Positions 20,792-28,340 of a DNA stretch of 64,000 nucleotides are shown one piece after another. Under the pieces are notes generated by a model. That model did not search any database. It was not told the DNA's origin and saw only the letters and a program-made list of their open reading frames with translations. Source of the stretch: DATBDN01 sp963715995 (GTDB lineage: Bacteria > Actinomycetota > Thermoleophilia > Solirubrobacterales > Thermoleophilaceae); the NCBI GenBank assembly GCA_963715995.1, contig OY970283.1, positions 248,001 to 312,000 of the forward strand, in the 5' to 3' direction. Position numbers and translations under genes: made by a program. Positions within the stretch are counted from its first letter, which is position 1. The number at the start of each line of letters is the position of its first letter.

Positions 20792-21604
20792 GTGGGCGTG
20801 GCGTCGGTTCAGGTCGGGTCGGCGATCGCAACGACGCTGTTCGACGACATCGGTGCCGGTGGCACCGCGATGGTGCGGATCGTCTTCGCATCGGTGATGC
20901 TGGTCGCGCTGTGGCGGCCGAGCGTGCGCGCGCATTCGCGGGGCGACCTCTGGGTCGCGGCCTTGTTCGGCGTGTCGCTGGCCGGGATGAACTTCACCTT
21001 CTACGAGTCGCTGGCGCACATACCGCTCGGCCCCGCCGTGACGTGCGAGTTCGTGGGGCCGCTCGGCGTTGCGGTCTTCGGCTCGCGGCGGCCGCTCGAC
21101 CTGGTCTGGGTCGCGCTGGCGGCGGGCGGCATCCTGCTCCTGGCCGCACCTGGAGGAGCCGGGCTCAACGTAACCGGCGTTGCGCTGGCACTCGGGGCCG
21201 GTGCCTGGTGGGCGGCCTACATCCTGCTGAACGTGCGGACCGGACGGGCGTTCCCGGGCGGCACCGGGCTGGCGCTGGCGATGGTGGTCGCAGGCGTGCT
21301 CGTGCTGCCGTACGGCATCGTGCAGGGCGGCTCCGCCCTCTTGCGGCCGGCCGTGTTCGGGCCGGGCATCGCGGTTGCCGTGCTGTCGTCGCTGATCCCG
21401 TACTCGCTGGAGCTCGAGGCGCTGCGGCGACTGCCCGCGAGCGTGTTCGGTGTGCTGATGAGCCTCGAGCCGGCCGCCGCCGCGCTGGCCGGGCTGGTCA
21501 TCCTTGGCCAGGTCATGAAGGCGAACGAGTGGGCCGGGATGGCGCTGGTGATCGTGGCGAGCGCAGGCGCAACCCGCTACGCGACGCGCGCCCCAGTGCT
21601 CTGA
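20792..21604 (+). CDS. EamA/RhtA-like DMT transporter
   Basis: 270 residues from GTG at 20792, with about nine to ten hydrophobic helices. FYESLAHIPLGPAVTCEFVGPLGVAV and LSSLIPYSLELEALRRLPASVFGVLMSLEPAAAALAG are characteristic of the RhtA branch (threonine/homoserine exporters), split here for length. The substrate is not proven. The annotated start falls in the middle of the expected first helix; the upstream codons PAPALVL would complete it but no ATG/GTG/TTG precedes them in frame, so a rare start or a sequencing error is possible. Confidence 0.82.
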   Translation: MGVASVQVGSAIATTLFDDIGAGGTAMVRIVFASVMLVALWRPSVRAHSRGDLWVAALFGVSLAGMNFTFYESLAHIPLGPAVTCEFVGPLGVAVFGSRRPLDLVWVALAAGGILLLAAPGGAGLNVTGVALALGAGAWWAAYILLNVRTGRAFPGGTGLALAMVVAGVLVLPYGIVQGGSALLRPAVFGPGIAVAVLSSLIPYSLELEALRRLPASVFGVLMSLEPAAAALAGLVILGQVMKANEWAGMALVIVASAGATRYATRAPVL

Positions 21605-21608
21605 GCCG

Positions 21609-22967
21609 TTACGCGTTTCGCGTCAGTAGCGCTACCGCTTCGATGTGCGGCGTCTGCGGGAACATGTCGACCGCCACCACGCTTTCGAGGCTGTAGCCGG
21701 CGTCCGCGAGCTGGCGCGCGTTCGGCGCCAGCGTGGTCGGGTTGCAGCTCACGTAGACGATCCGGGGCGGCTCGGCCTCGATGATCCGCCTGAGGATCTT
21801 GGCCGACAGGCCGGCACGCGGCGGGTCCACGAGCAGCACGTCGGGCTTGCCCGCGCGCTCGACGAGGTCGCGCATCGCGGTCCGCACGTCGCCTGCGACG
21901 AAGTGCGTGCCGGTCACGCCGTTCAGCGCGGCGTTGCGCTCGGCGTCGGCCACCGCCTGCTCGACCAGCTCGACGCCCCAGAGCTCGCGGGCGTTGCCCG
22001 CCATCGACAGCCCGATCGTTCCGATGCCGCAGAAGAGGTCGAAGACGCGCTCGCTGCCGGTCAGCGCGGCGGCGGTCGCAGCCTCCGCGTAGAGGCGCTC
22101 GGCCATCTCCGTGTTGGTCTGGAAGAAGGCCTCGTGAGAGATGCGGAAGCGCAGCCCGCAGAGCGTGTCCTCGATCCACTCCTCACCCTGGAGCAGCACG
22201 GTCTTGCCGTCGCGCGTCGTCTCGGCGACACCGCCCGTCTGGGTCCACAGCACGCTGTCGGCGCCAAGCGCCGCCGCGAACGACTCGGCGCGGAAGTCGC
22301 CCTCGCTGGTGACGATCCGAACCTGGAGCTGGCCACTGCGGCGGCCCTCTCGGATCACGAGGTTGCGCAGGAAGCCGGCGCCGCTGCGGCGATCCCAGGC
22401 TGACAGCCCTTCCTCGCGCGCCCAGGCCCGGGCGGCGTTGCGGACGTTGTCGATCTCCTCCGAGGCGAGCACGTCCTCGGTCACGTCCTCGATGTCGTTC
22501 CAGCGCCCCTGCTTGTGGAAGCCGAGCACCAGCTCGCCCGTCTCCGCCTCGCCGAACGAGTACTCGAGCTTGTTGCGATAACGCCAGGTCTCGGCTGCCG
22601 GCACGATCGGCGCGACCGGCGGCTCGTCGAAGCCGCCGTAGCGCACCAGCGCCTCGCGCACCTGCCGCTCCTTCTCCGCGAGCTGGAGCTCGTAGGGGAG
22701 AACGCCCCAGGGCGCCCCGGGATGCGGGGCGGTTGGGGCCGTGCGATCGGGGCTCGGGTCGAGCACGTCGACCAGCACCGCCTCGGCGTAGTCGCGCTTC
22801 GAGCGCGTCACGCGCGCGATCACGCGGTCGCCCGGGATCGCGCCGCGCACGAACACCACGTAGCCCTCCACCCGGGCGATTCCCGCGCCGCCGAAGGCGA
22901 AGTCGTCCACCGTCAGCTCGAGCGACGTGCCCGGCTTGGGGCGGGCTGTTGCGGGTCGCGAGGACAT
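21609..22967 (-). CDS. TrmA/RumA-family RNA (uracil-5-)-methyltransferase
   Basis: 452 residues, ATG at 22967. An N-terminal TRAM domain (residues 12-70) is followed by a SAM-dependent methyltransferase domain: VFDLFCGIGTIGLSMA (SAM motif), LLVDPPRAGLS, and VYVSCNPTTLAPN with nucleophile Cys408. It methylates C5 of a uridine in rRNA or tRNA. Classical RumA has four cysteines for a 4Fe-4S cluster after the TRAM domain; here that stretch (APTAPHPGAPWGVLPYE) has none, so the enzyme is a cluster-less variant. It diverges from the peptidase gene with only nine bases between the two ATGs, so their promoters must lie inside each other's coding regions. Confidence 0.92.
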   Translation of the reverse strand: MSSRPATARPKPGTSLELTVDDFAFGGAGIARVEGYVVFVRGAIPGDRVIARVTRSKRDYAEAVLVDVLDPSPDRTAPTAPHPGAPWGVLPYELQLAEKERQVREALVRYGGFDEPPVAPIVPAAETWRYRNKLEYSFGEAETGELVLGFHKQGRWNDIEDVTEDVLASEEIDNVRNAARAWAREEGLSAWDRRSGAGFLRNLVIREGRRSGQLQVRIVTSEGDFRAESFAAALGADSVLWTQTGGVAETTRDGKTVLLQGEEWIEDTLCGLRFRISHEAFFQTNTEMAERLYAEAATAAALTGSERVFDLFCGIGTIGLSMAGNARELWGVELVEQAVADAERNAALNGVTGTHFVAGDVRTAMRDLVERAGKPDVLLVDPPRAGLSAKILRRIIEAEPPRIVYVSCNPTTLAPNARQLADAGYSLESVVAVDMFPQTPHIEAVALLTRNA

Positions 22968-22976
22968 CGGGCACCT

Positions 22977-24425
22977 ATGCTCGCAGGCACTTTGGAGCTA
23001 GACCGATACCGCGACCAGGCCGACGAGTTCTTGGCGGAGATCAGCCGTGAGGGCTACCTCCACTTCTCGGGGCAGAAGGACGATCTCGAGATCGAGCCGA
23101 TCTACGAGCGCCATGCCGAGCTGTTCTCGCGCGCAGCGATCGACGACCTGCGCGCGAGCGGCAATCGCGAGCTCCTGATGTTCGGGGTTGAGGGGCTGAT
23201 GGGCCAGGAGACGAAGGCAGAGGCGGCCGAGCTGGCGCGTCGCGAGGCATCGCTCGAGCTCGATGTCGACGGCGAGACGATGCCGCTGCGCCAGTCGCCT
23301 GTGGTGCAGGCCAGCGAGCCGGACCCGGACCGGCGTGCCGCGATCGAGCGCGTTCGGCTGGACGTGTCCGCGCGCGAGCTGACCCCGCTTCAGGTCGAGA
23401 TGCACGAGCGGACCGCGGAAATCACGCGCGAGCTCGGCTGGGGCTCGATGCTGGAGCTGTGCGAGGAGCTCTCGGGCGTGGATCTGGCCGCGCTCGAGCG
23501 CCAGACCGAGGCACTGCTGGCTGCGACCGAGGACCAGTACGAGCCCGCGGTTGAGCCGGAGCTCCAGAAGCACCTCGGGCTCGGCTTCGGCGAGCTGCGC
23601 CGCTCGGACATTCCCGCATTCCTGCGCGCGCCGTCGCTCGACACCGCGTTTCCGCCGGAGCAGGCGATCCCGGCGTTGCGTCAAACGCTCTCGGGCCTGG
23701 GCATCGACCTCGACGCGCTGCCGAACGTGACGATCGACGCGGAGGTCAGGCCGACCAAGACACCGCGCGCGTTCTGCGCGCCCGCGCGGGTGCCGGAGGA
23801 GGTCTATCTGATGATCTCGCCGCAGGGCGGGCGCGACGACACCGAGACGCTGCTGCACGAGGCGGGGCACACGATGCACTTCGCCCACGTCACGCCGGGC
23901 ATCGCATTCGAGCGCCGGCACCTGGGTGACAACTCGGTCACCGAGGCGTTCGCGTTCCTGTTCCAGTACCTGGCCGAGAACCCGGCCTGGCTCGAGGACG
24001 TGCTCGGCGTCGAGGCCGGTCCGCTCGCGGGCTACGCAGAGGCGGTGGGCCTGATCTTCCAGCGGCGCTACTCGGCGAAGCTCGGCTACGAGCGCCAGCT
24101 GCACGCGGCCGGCGCCGACCTGGCCGCGATGCCCGGGGAGTACGCGCGGCGGCTGTCGGCGGCCGTGCACGTGGAGTGGCCGGAGGAGAGCTGGATCGCT
24201 GACGTGGACGGGTTTTTCTACTCCGCATGTTACCTGCGCGCCTGGGCCGCAGAGCGAACCCTGCGCGTGCACCTGGTGGCCAACCACGGCGAGCGCTGGT
24301 ACGCCGATCCCGAGGCCGGCGAGCTGCTCAAGCGGATCTGGAGCACGGGCCAGGCAGCCCACGCCGAGGAGATGCTCGAAGAGCTGGGCGCCGAGCCCGC
24401 GATCAACCTCGCCGTGCTCGCCTGA
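22977..24425 (+). CDS. M3-like zinc metallopeptidase
   Basis: 482 residues, ATG at 22977. The catalytic motif TLLHEAGHTMHFAH (HExxH) is followed about 28 residues later by the third ligand Glu in NSVTEAFAFLFQYL, the gluzincin arrangement of M3 oligopeptidases. The N-terminal 280 residues are helical and poorly conserved compared with PepF/thimet types. No signal peptide, so cytosolic peptide degradation is likely. The frame is open further upstream to 22515, but that part is antisense to the methyltransferase gene. Confidence 0.82.
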   Translation: MLAGTLELDRYRDQADEFLAEISREGYLHFSGQKDDLEIEPIYERHAELFSRAAIDDLRASGNRELLMFGVEGLMGQETKAEAAELARREASLELDVDGETMPLRQSPVVQASEPDPDRRAAIERVRLDVSARELTPLQVEMHERTAEITRELGWGSMLELCEELSGVDLAALERQTEALLAATEDQYEPAVEPELQKHLGLGFGELRRSDIPAFLRAPSLDTAFPPEQAIPALRQTLSGLGIDLDALPNVTIDAEVRPTKTPRAFCAPARVPEEVYLMISPQGGRDDTETLLHEAGHTMHFAHVTPGIAFERRHLGDNSVTEAFAFLFQYLAENPAWLEDVLGVEAGPLAGYAEAVGLIFQRRYSAKLGYERQLHAAGADLAAMPGEYARRLSAAVHVEWPEESWIADVDGFFYSACYLRAWAAERTLRVHLVANHGERWYADPEAGELLKRIWSTGQAAHAEEMLEELGAEPAINLAVLA

Positions 24426-24440
24426 CCTGACCCCGCGTCG

Positions 24441-25235
24441 TCAGCCGAGCTTCGCCTCGATCGCCTCCAGCACCGACTTGCGGTTGCCGCGGCGGCGCTC
24501 GTAGTCGCGCACCTTGCGCAGCTCCGCCGGCGTGAGCGTGCCCAGCCGGGTGGAGATCTGCGCAGCCGTGAGGTCGTCGTAGCCCGTGACCGGGAACGAC
24601 GGGCCAACGCCCGCGACGCGCCGGGCGCGATCGGCCTGTGCGAGCAGCGGGTCGGCTGCCTTGCGCGCGGCGTCGGCGGCCTGGCCGACCGATCGCCTGG
24701 CCCCACGCGCGGCCTCGACGCTGCGATTGCGCACGGTGCCCGTTCGCTGCTCGAAGCGGGTGCGGCCCCTGCCGAGCAGTTGCTCGAGGTCCTGCATGAC
24801 GTCGTCGGTCTGCTGGCGTCCGATCGCGAGCAGCGCCTGGCCGAGCTGACCGGCGTCGTCGCGCGTCATCCGCCCGCGCCCTACGACCTCCTCGAGTGCC
24901 TGCTCGATCCGCTGGCGGCTCAGCATCACCATCTCGAGCGGCCGGATCAGGTTGCTGGTGAGCGCCTCGCGGAACTCGGCGACGGCCTTGCCGGAGAACT
25001 CGGTCGCGCCCGAGCCGGCGTGCTTCGAGCTCGTGTGCTTCTTCGCCGCGCCCTTCTTCGCCGCGCCCTTCTTCCCCGCCGACTTCTTGGCTGCGCCCTT
25101 CTTCGCTGAAGTCTTCTTGGCCGAGCTCTTCTTGGCCGAGCTCTTCTTGGCCGAGCTCTTCTTGGCCGAGCTCTTCTTCGCTCCGCCCTTCTTCGCCGCG
25201 CTCTTGCGACCCGAGCTCTTCTTCTTCTCCGCCAT
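24441..25235 (-). CDS. phasin-like protein with lysine-rich SAKK repeats
   Basis: 264 residues, ATG at 25235. Residues 1-70 are a histone-H1-like tail of SSAKK/GAAKK pentads. The middle (about 80-150) is a helical segment (LIRPLEMVMLSRQRIEQALEEVV then RGRMTRDDAGQLGQALLAIG) resembling phasin/PhaF-type proteins. The C-terminus (YDDLTAAQISTRLGTLTPAE then LRKVRDYERRRGNRKSVLEA) is a helical module also found at the ends of other actinobacterial proteins. It could link a storage granule or lipid surface to DNA through the basic tail. This is inference; a nucleoid-associated role is the alternative. Confidence 0.75.
   Translation of the reverse strand: MAEKKKSSGRKSAAKKGGAKKSSAKKSSAKKSSAKKSSAKKTSAKKGAAKKSAGKKGAAKKGAAKKHTSSKHAGSGATEFSGKAVAEFREALTSNLIRPLEMVMLSRQRIEQALEEVVGRGRMTRDDAGQLGQALLAIGRQQTDDVMQDLEQLLGRGRTRFEQRTGTVRNRSVEAARGARRSVGQAADAARKAADPLLAQADRARRVAGVGPSFPVTGYDDLTAAQISTRLGTLTPAELRKVRDYERRRGNRKSVLEAIEAKLG
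25113..25172. repeat. 15-bp tandem repeat inside the lysine-rich tail
   Basis: Four perfect copies of CTTCTTGGCCGAGCT (25113, 25128, 25143, 25158), encoding SSAKK pentads on the minus strand. Perfect identity at the DNA level suggests recent copy-number change. Confidence 0.9.
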
Positions 25236-25266
25236 GTGCGTCTCCTTGCCCTTTGGACTTCGTGGA

Positions 25267-26025
25267 CTATTCCACTTCGAACGCCGCGACGACGACCGCG
25301 TGATCGGACAGCCTCACGCGCGCAGCGTCACCGGCGCTCACCTCGCGGCGCTCCGCGGGCAGCTGCCGCGGCGGCTCTACCACCCTCATGCGACGGGCGA
25401 GCAGGTGGTCGATCAGCTTCGCGCCGGTGGGCTCCGAGAACCCGTCACCCCTCAGCCGTTCGAAGAGCCACGGCTGCTCGGCCGGCCGCACGTTCAGGTC
25501 GCCACCGAGGAGCAGCGCGCGTTCGCCGCTCCACTCGCGCGCGGCCGCCGCGGCCTGCTCGACCTCCTGGGCCGCGCGCGCCGGGTTGTGCGCCGACGCG
25601 TGCAGGTTCGCCACGCAGAAGCCCGGGCCCTCGGGGTGTGAGAGCCGCAGCCACTGCATGCGACGGCGCTCGGGCCAGCGCGCGAGGGTGAGCTCGCGCT
25701 CCTCGACCACCGTCCACGGTGGCCGGAACAGGATTTGATTCGAACCGCCCTCCTGCGAGCGCACCAGGTCCGGGCGCCGGTCGGCCAGCCAGCCACGCAG
25801 CCCCGCCAGCTGGTTCCGTGAGGTCTTGCGGATCCGGCCCTGCGCGCCTGCGCTGAACGCGAGCTCCCGGAACCAGCGCGGCGGTGTCTCCTGGAGCAGG
25901 GCGACGTCCCACTCGAAACGCGCCAGCAGGGCGGCGAACTCCGCGTGCAGCGAATGCTTGTAGTCCACCTCCAGCGGCACGTCACGCCCGTGGAACAGGT
26001 TCCACGTGAGTGCCCTGACTACCAT
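25267..26025 (-). CDS. endonuclease/exonuclease/phosphatase (EEP) family hydrolase
   Basis: About 252 residues from ATG at 26025 (VVRALTWNLFHGRD); an upstream ATG at 26043 is possible but lies inside the divergent argF. EEP landmarks: TWNLFHGRD, ALLQETPP (metal-binding Glu), VANLHASAHNP, LLLGGDLNVRP (Asp/Asn) and a terminal LSDHAVVVAAFEVE (catalytic Asp-His). It hydrolyses phosphodiester or phosphomonoester bonds; the substrate is unknown. No signal peptide. Confidence 0.85.
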   Translation of the reverse strand: MVVRALTWNLFHGRDVPLEVDYKHSLHAEFAALLARFEWDVALLQETPPRWFRELAFSAGAQGRIRKTSRNQLAGLRGWLADRRPDLVRSQEGGSNQILFRPPWTVVEERELTLARWPERRRMQWLRLSHPEGPGFCVANLHASAHNPARAAQEVEQAAAAAREWSGERALLLGGDLNVRPAEQPWLFERLRGDGFSEPTGAKLIDHLLARRMRVVEPPRQLPAERREVSAGDAARVRLSDHAVVVAAFEVE

Positions 26026-26031
26026 GGCTCG

Positions 26032-26934
26032 GTGCCCCGCCACTTCCTCACGGGCGCGGAGATTACGAGCGATGAGCTGGGCCGCATCCTCGACCGCGCT
26101 CTCGAGCTCAAGGCCGACCGCTACGCCTCACGCGCGCTCGACCGCCGAACGGTCGCCCTCGTGTTCGAGAAGCCGTCCACGCGAACGCGTGTGTCGATGG
26201 AGGTCGCGGTGGCGCAGCTCGGCGGCACTCCGCTCGTGCTCCGCGAGGCGGAGACACAGCTATCGCGTGGCGAGTCGCTGCGGGACTTCGCGCTGGTGCT
26301 GTCGCGCTACGTCGATGCGATCGGCGTCAGGACCGCGCCGCACGAGACGCTCGAACAGCTCGCGGCGCACTCGACCGTCCCTGTCATCAACCTGCTGACC
26401 GCGAAGCACCACCCATGCCAGGTGCTCGCCGATCTGCTGACACTGCGCGAACGATTCGGATCACTCGAAGGTGTCAAGCTGGCTTACACAGGCGACGGCA
26501 ACAACATGGCGAACTCGCTGATGCTGCTGGGAGCGCTCGCGGGTCTGCAGGTCGCGGTCGCGACGCCGGCCGAGCTCCAGCCCGACCCGGCGCTGGTGGC
26601 GTCGCTGAACGGCAGCGTCTCGGTCACGACCGACCCAGCCGAGGCGGCTGCCGGAGCGCACGCGCTCTACACCGACGTGTGGGTGAGCATGGGCGACGAC
26701 GAGGAGGCCGCGGGAGCGCGGCGAACGTTGCTGGCGCCCTACCAGCTCGACGCGGAGCTGCTTGCCCACGCACGCGACGACGCGATCGCTCTCCACTGCC
26801 TGCCGGCCCACCCGGGCGAGGAGATCGCAGCCGACGTGCTCTATGGCGAGCGCTCCGCCGTCTGGGACGAGGCCGAGAACCGGCTGCACGCCCAGAAGGC
26901 GCTTCTGGAGTTCCTGATACCTCCCGCTGGTTAG
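26032..26934 (+). CDS. argF: ornithine carbamoyltransferase
   Basis: 300 residues, GTG at 26032 (PRHFLTGAEIT). Carbamoyl-phosphate loop EKPSTRTRVSME near residue 46; KHHPCQVLADLLTLRE; and the ornithine-binding HCLPAHPGEEI, which separates it from aspartate carbamoyltransferase. It makes citrulline in arginine biosynthesis. No other arg gene is adjacent, so it stands alone, six bases from a divergent hydrolase. The frame is open upstream but that is antisense. Confidence 0.95.
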   Translation: MPRHFLTGAEITSDELGRILDRALELKADRYASRALDRRTVALVFEKPSTRTRVSMEVAVAQLGGTPLVLREAETQLSRGESLRDFALVLSRYVDAIGVRTAPHETLEQLAAHSTVPVINLLTAKHHPCQVLADLLTLRERFGSLEGVKLAYTGDGNNMANSLMLLGALAGLQVAVATPAELQPDPALVASLNGSVSVTTDPAEAAAGAHALYTDVWVSMGDDEEAAGARRTLLAPYQLDAELLAHARDDAIALHCLPAHPGEEIAADVLYGERSAVWDEAENRLHAQKALLEFLIPPAG

Positions 26935-26943
26935 GCTGGGCGC

Positions 26944-27345
26944 ATGAAGCGCGTCGCGTCTGGCCTGATCGTTCTGGCAATCCTCGTAGCGGGCTGCGGA
27001 GGCTCGAGCAGCAGCTCCTCCAGCTCCACGGCGACCTCCAGCGGCGCCAGCTCCGGCGGGGGCGGCGGGACGCAGCTCAAGCTGTCGGCAGATCCCCAGA
27101 AGCTCGCCTTCAGCACGAAGACGCTGAGCGCGAAGGCCGGGAAGATCACGATCTCGATGGAGAACCCGTCGCAGTTCCAGCACAACATCGCGATCAAGGG
27201 CGGAGCGAACGCGCAGGGCGCGATCGTGAGCAACGGAGGCACCTCGACCGTGACGATCACCCTGAAGCCAGGCAAGTACACGTTCTACTGCGCTGTCGAC
27301 GGCCACGAGGCCGCGGGCATGAACGGCGAGCTGGACGTCAACTAG
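26944..27345 (+). CDS. cupredoxin-like lipoprotein
   Basis: 133 residues. An N-terminal lipoprotein signal with lipobox LVAGC (Cys at about 18) is followed by a Ser/Gly-rich spacer (residues 20-42) and a plastocyanin-like domain. Type-1 copper ligands are visible: His in FQHNIAIKG, then Cys, His and Met in FYCAVDGHEAAGM. It is probably a membrane-tethered copper electron carrier on the cell surface. It is ten bases after argF, but there is no functional link. Confidence 0.88.
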   Translation: MKRVASGLIVLAILVAGCGGSSSSSSSSTATSSGASSGGGGGTQLKLSADPQKLAFSTKTLSAKAGKITISMENPSQFQHNIAIKGGANAQGAIVSNGGTSTVTITLKPGKYTFYCAVDGHEAAGMNGELDVN

Positions 27346-27347
27346 GG

Positions 27348-27377
27348 CCGCGGTAGCGCGCGTGTTACCGCGGTAAC
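27348..27377 (+). terminator. GC hairpin after the cupredoxin gene
   Basis: CCGCGGTA (27348-27355) pairs with TACCGCGG (27366-27373), and the right arm is itself part of a perfect palindrome GTTACCGCGGTAAC (27364-27377). It starts three bases after the stop codon. There is no T-run, so termination is only a suggestion. Confidence 0.35.
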
Positions 27378-27559
27378 TCACCCAGGGCGGGGACGTGGGG
27401 GTGTTTTCGGGTGGTGCTTTCGGGCGGTGCGTCCTCCGTCAGCGTGTCAGGGCTCGAGCGGCGTGGTTCGCGAGCACCGCCCCTCGCTGGCAGCTAAGAG
27501 GGATCGGTGCTCGCTCGCGGAGCCGCTCTTGGTCTCGCTGGCGGCGCCGCTCCTGGTCG

Positions 27560-27704
27560 CGAGTTTCACGTTAAGCCGCGTATATCGGCTCAATGTGAAA
27601 CTCGGGCTTCGAGTGGCAGGTTGAGCGCGCTATTCGCGGTGAAGGTGCCAGTCGGGCATCGACTGTGACCTCGACCACGCTATACGTGGTTAACGTCACA
27701 GTCG
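27560..27704. repeat. three tandem 45-bp imperfect palindromes at 50-bp period
   Basis: Units 27560-27604, 27610-27654 and 27660-27704 each consist of two 19-base arms around a 7-base AT-bearing centre (CGTATAT, GCTATTC, GCTATAC). Spacers are GGCTT and GGCAT, giving an exact 50-bp repeat. All units begin CGA and end TCG. Arm sequences differ between units (GTTTCAC, GTGGCA, CTGTGAC) yet the opposite arm usually changes to match, so the dyad is kept while the sequence drifts. Arm mismatches are 2, 5 and 3 of 19. Function unknown: folded RNA or clustered protein-binding dyads. Confidence 0.88.
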
Positions 27705-27763
27705 CGGTCAGTGAGAGCGTTCGCGGGGGCGAAACGGACGGCGGGAGAGCGCAACCGCCAGAC

Positions 27764-27850
27764 CAGCCACCCCTTGGCCGAGGCAGTTTGCGCACCGCAG
27801 CCCCAGAGCAAGCCGGCGGAGAGCGCGGGGCCGGCGGAGAGCGGCGCCGG
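27764..27850 (+). repeat. dispersed element core and 3' flank, copy B
   Basis: The core CAGCCACCCCTTGGCC plus GAGGCAGTTTGCGC (27764-27793) is followed by ACCGCAGCCCCAGAGCAAGC and two GCCGGCGGAGAGCG-type direct repeats. It matches copies at 2547-2577 (inverted), 2766-2796 and 44820-44850. The 39-bp palindrome of copies A and C is absent here. Confidence 0.82.
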
Positions 27851-27860
27851 CGGCAACCTC

Positions 27861-28340
27861 CTACTCACGCGAGCGCAACCCGAAGCCGCGCAACAGCAGC
27901 AGCACCGACTCGCCTATCCCCCCGCGCGCCGGCAGCACTCCTAGCTGCGTTGCGGCGTCGTAGAGGTCGAAGAAGCCGCGGCATCGCCTTACCTCGCCGT
28001 CTTGCAGCTCCAAATAGTGCAGACCGTGGAGGGTGACGAAGCGGTTGGTCGCGGGCAGCGCGAGCGTGCCGCTCGTGTGCGTGCCGGCCGCCCGCCATGG
28101 CACCGCCGCGAACGCCTCGTCCGCCAGGACGCGGCCGGTGGTCTCGACGCGCAGGTCGGGCAGCGCGCTGCGCAGCCGCTGGGCGTGCGCGGCGAGCGCG
28201 TCGATGCCGCGCAGCGGCTCCGGCGCCAGCGGGTCCTCGTACTGCACGTCGGGGGCGCAGCAGACGTCGAAGCCCTGCTTGCCGTTCCAGGCGCGCAGCC
28301 AGCTCGTGGCGACCGCGTCCGCTGGGAGCACGTCGCTCAC
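27861..28340 (-). CDS. SnoaL/NTF2-like protein at the end of the thi operon
   Basis: 159 residues, GTG at 28340 overlapping the thiG stop (GTGA). It has a SnoaL-like alpha+beta fold: SWLRAWNGKQGFDVCCAPDV, YEDPLAPEPLRGIDALAAHA, HGLHYLELQDGEVRRCRGFF DLYD. The fold serves as polyketide cyclase, isomerase or ligand-binding domain; the specific role is unknown. Coupling to thiG hints at, but does not prove, a thiamine-related function. The C-terminal 25 residues are extra to the usual domain. Its stop borders repeat island B. Confidence 0.8.
   Translation of the reverse strand: MSDVLPADAVATSWLRAWNGKQGFDVCCAPDVQYEDPLAPEPLRGIDALAAHAQRLRSALPDLRVETTGRVLADEAFAAVPWRAAGTHTSGTLALPATNRFVTLHGLHYLELQDGEVRRCRGFFDLYDAATQLGVLPARGGIGESVLLLLRGFGLRSRE

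Larger units (their letters stand above)
27346..27860. other. repeat island B, non-coding
   Basis: These 515 bases follow the cupredoxin gene. I see no gene. In order: an 8-base inverted repeat CCGCGGTA/TACCGCGG (27348-27373) overlapping a 14-base palindrome GTTACCGCGGTAAC (27364-27377); a 10-base inverted repeat GCGAGCACCG/CGGTGCTCGC (27470-27479 and 27505-27514); a 16-base imperfect direct repeat of GCCGCTCYTGGTC type (about 27522-27560); three tandem 45-bp hairpins (27560-27704); then the core and 3' flank of the dispersed element of islands A and C (27764-27850). The region is unusually structured. Confidence 0.85.

Noticed and set aside
27560..27704. CRISPR array
   Set aside because: The 50-bp period is regular, but the units are whole dyads with 5-base spacers and the repeats are not identical; no cas gene is present.
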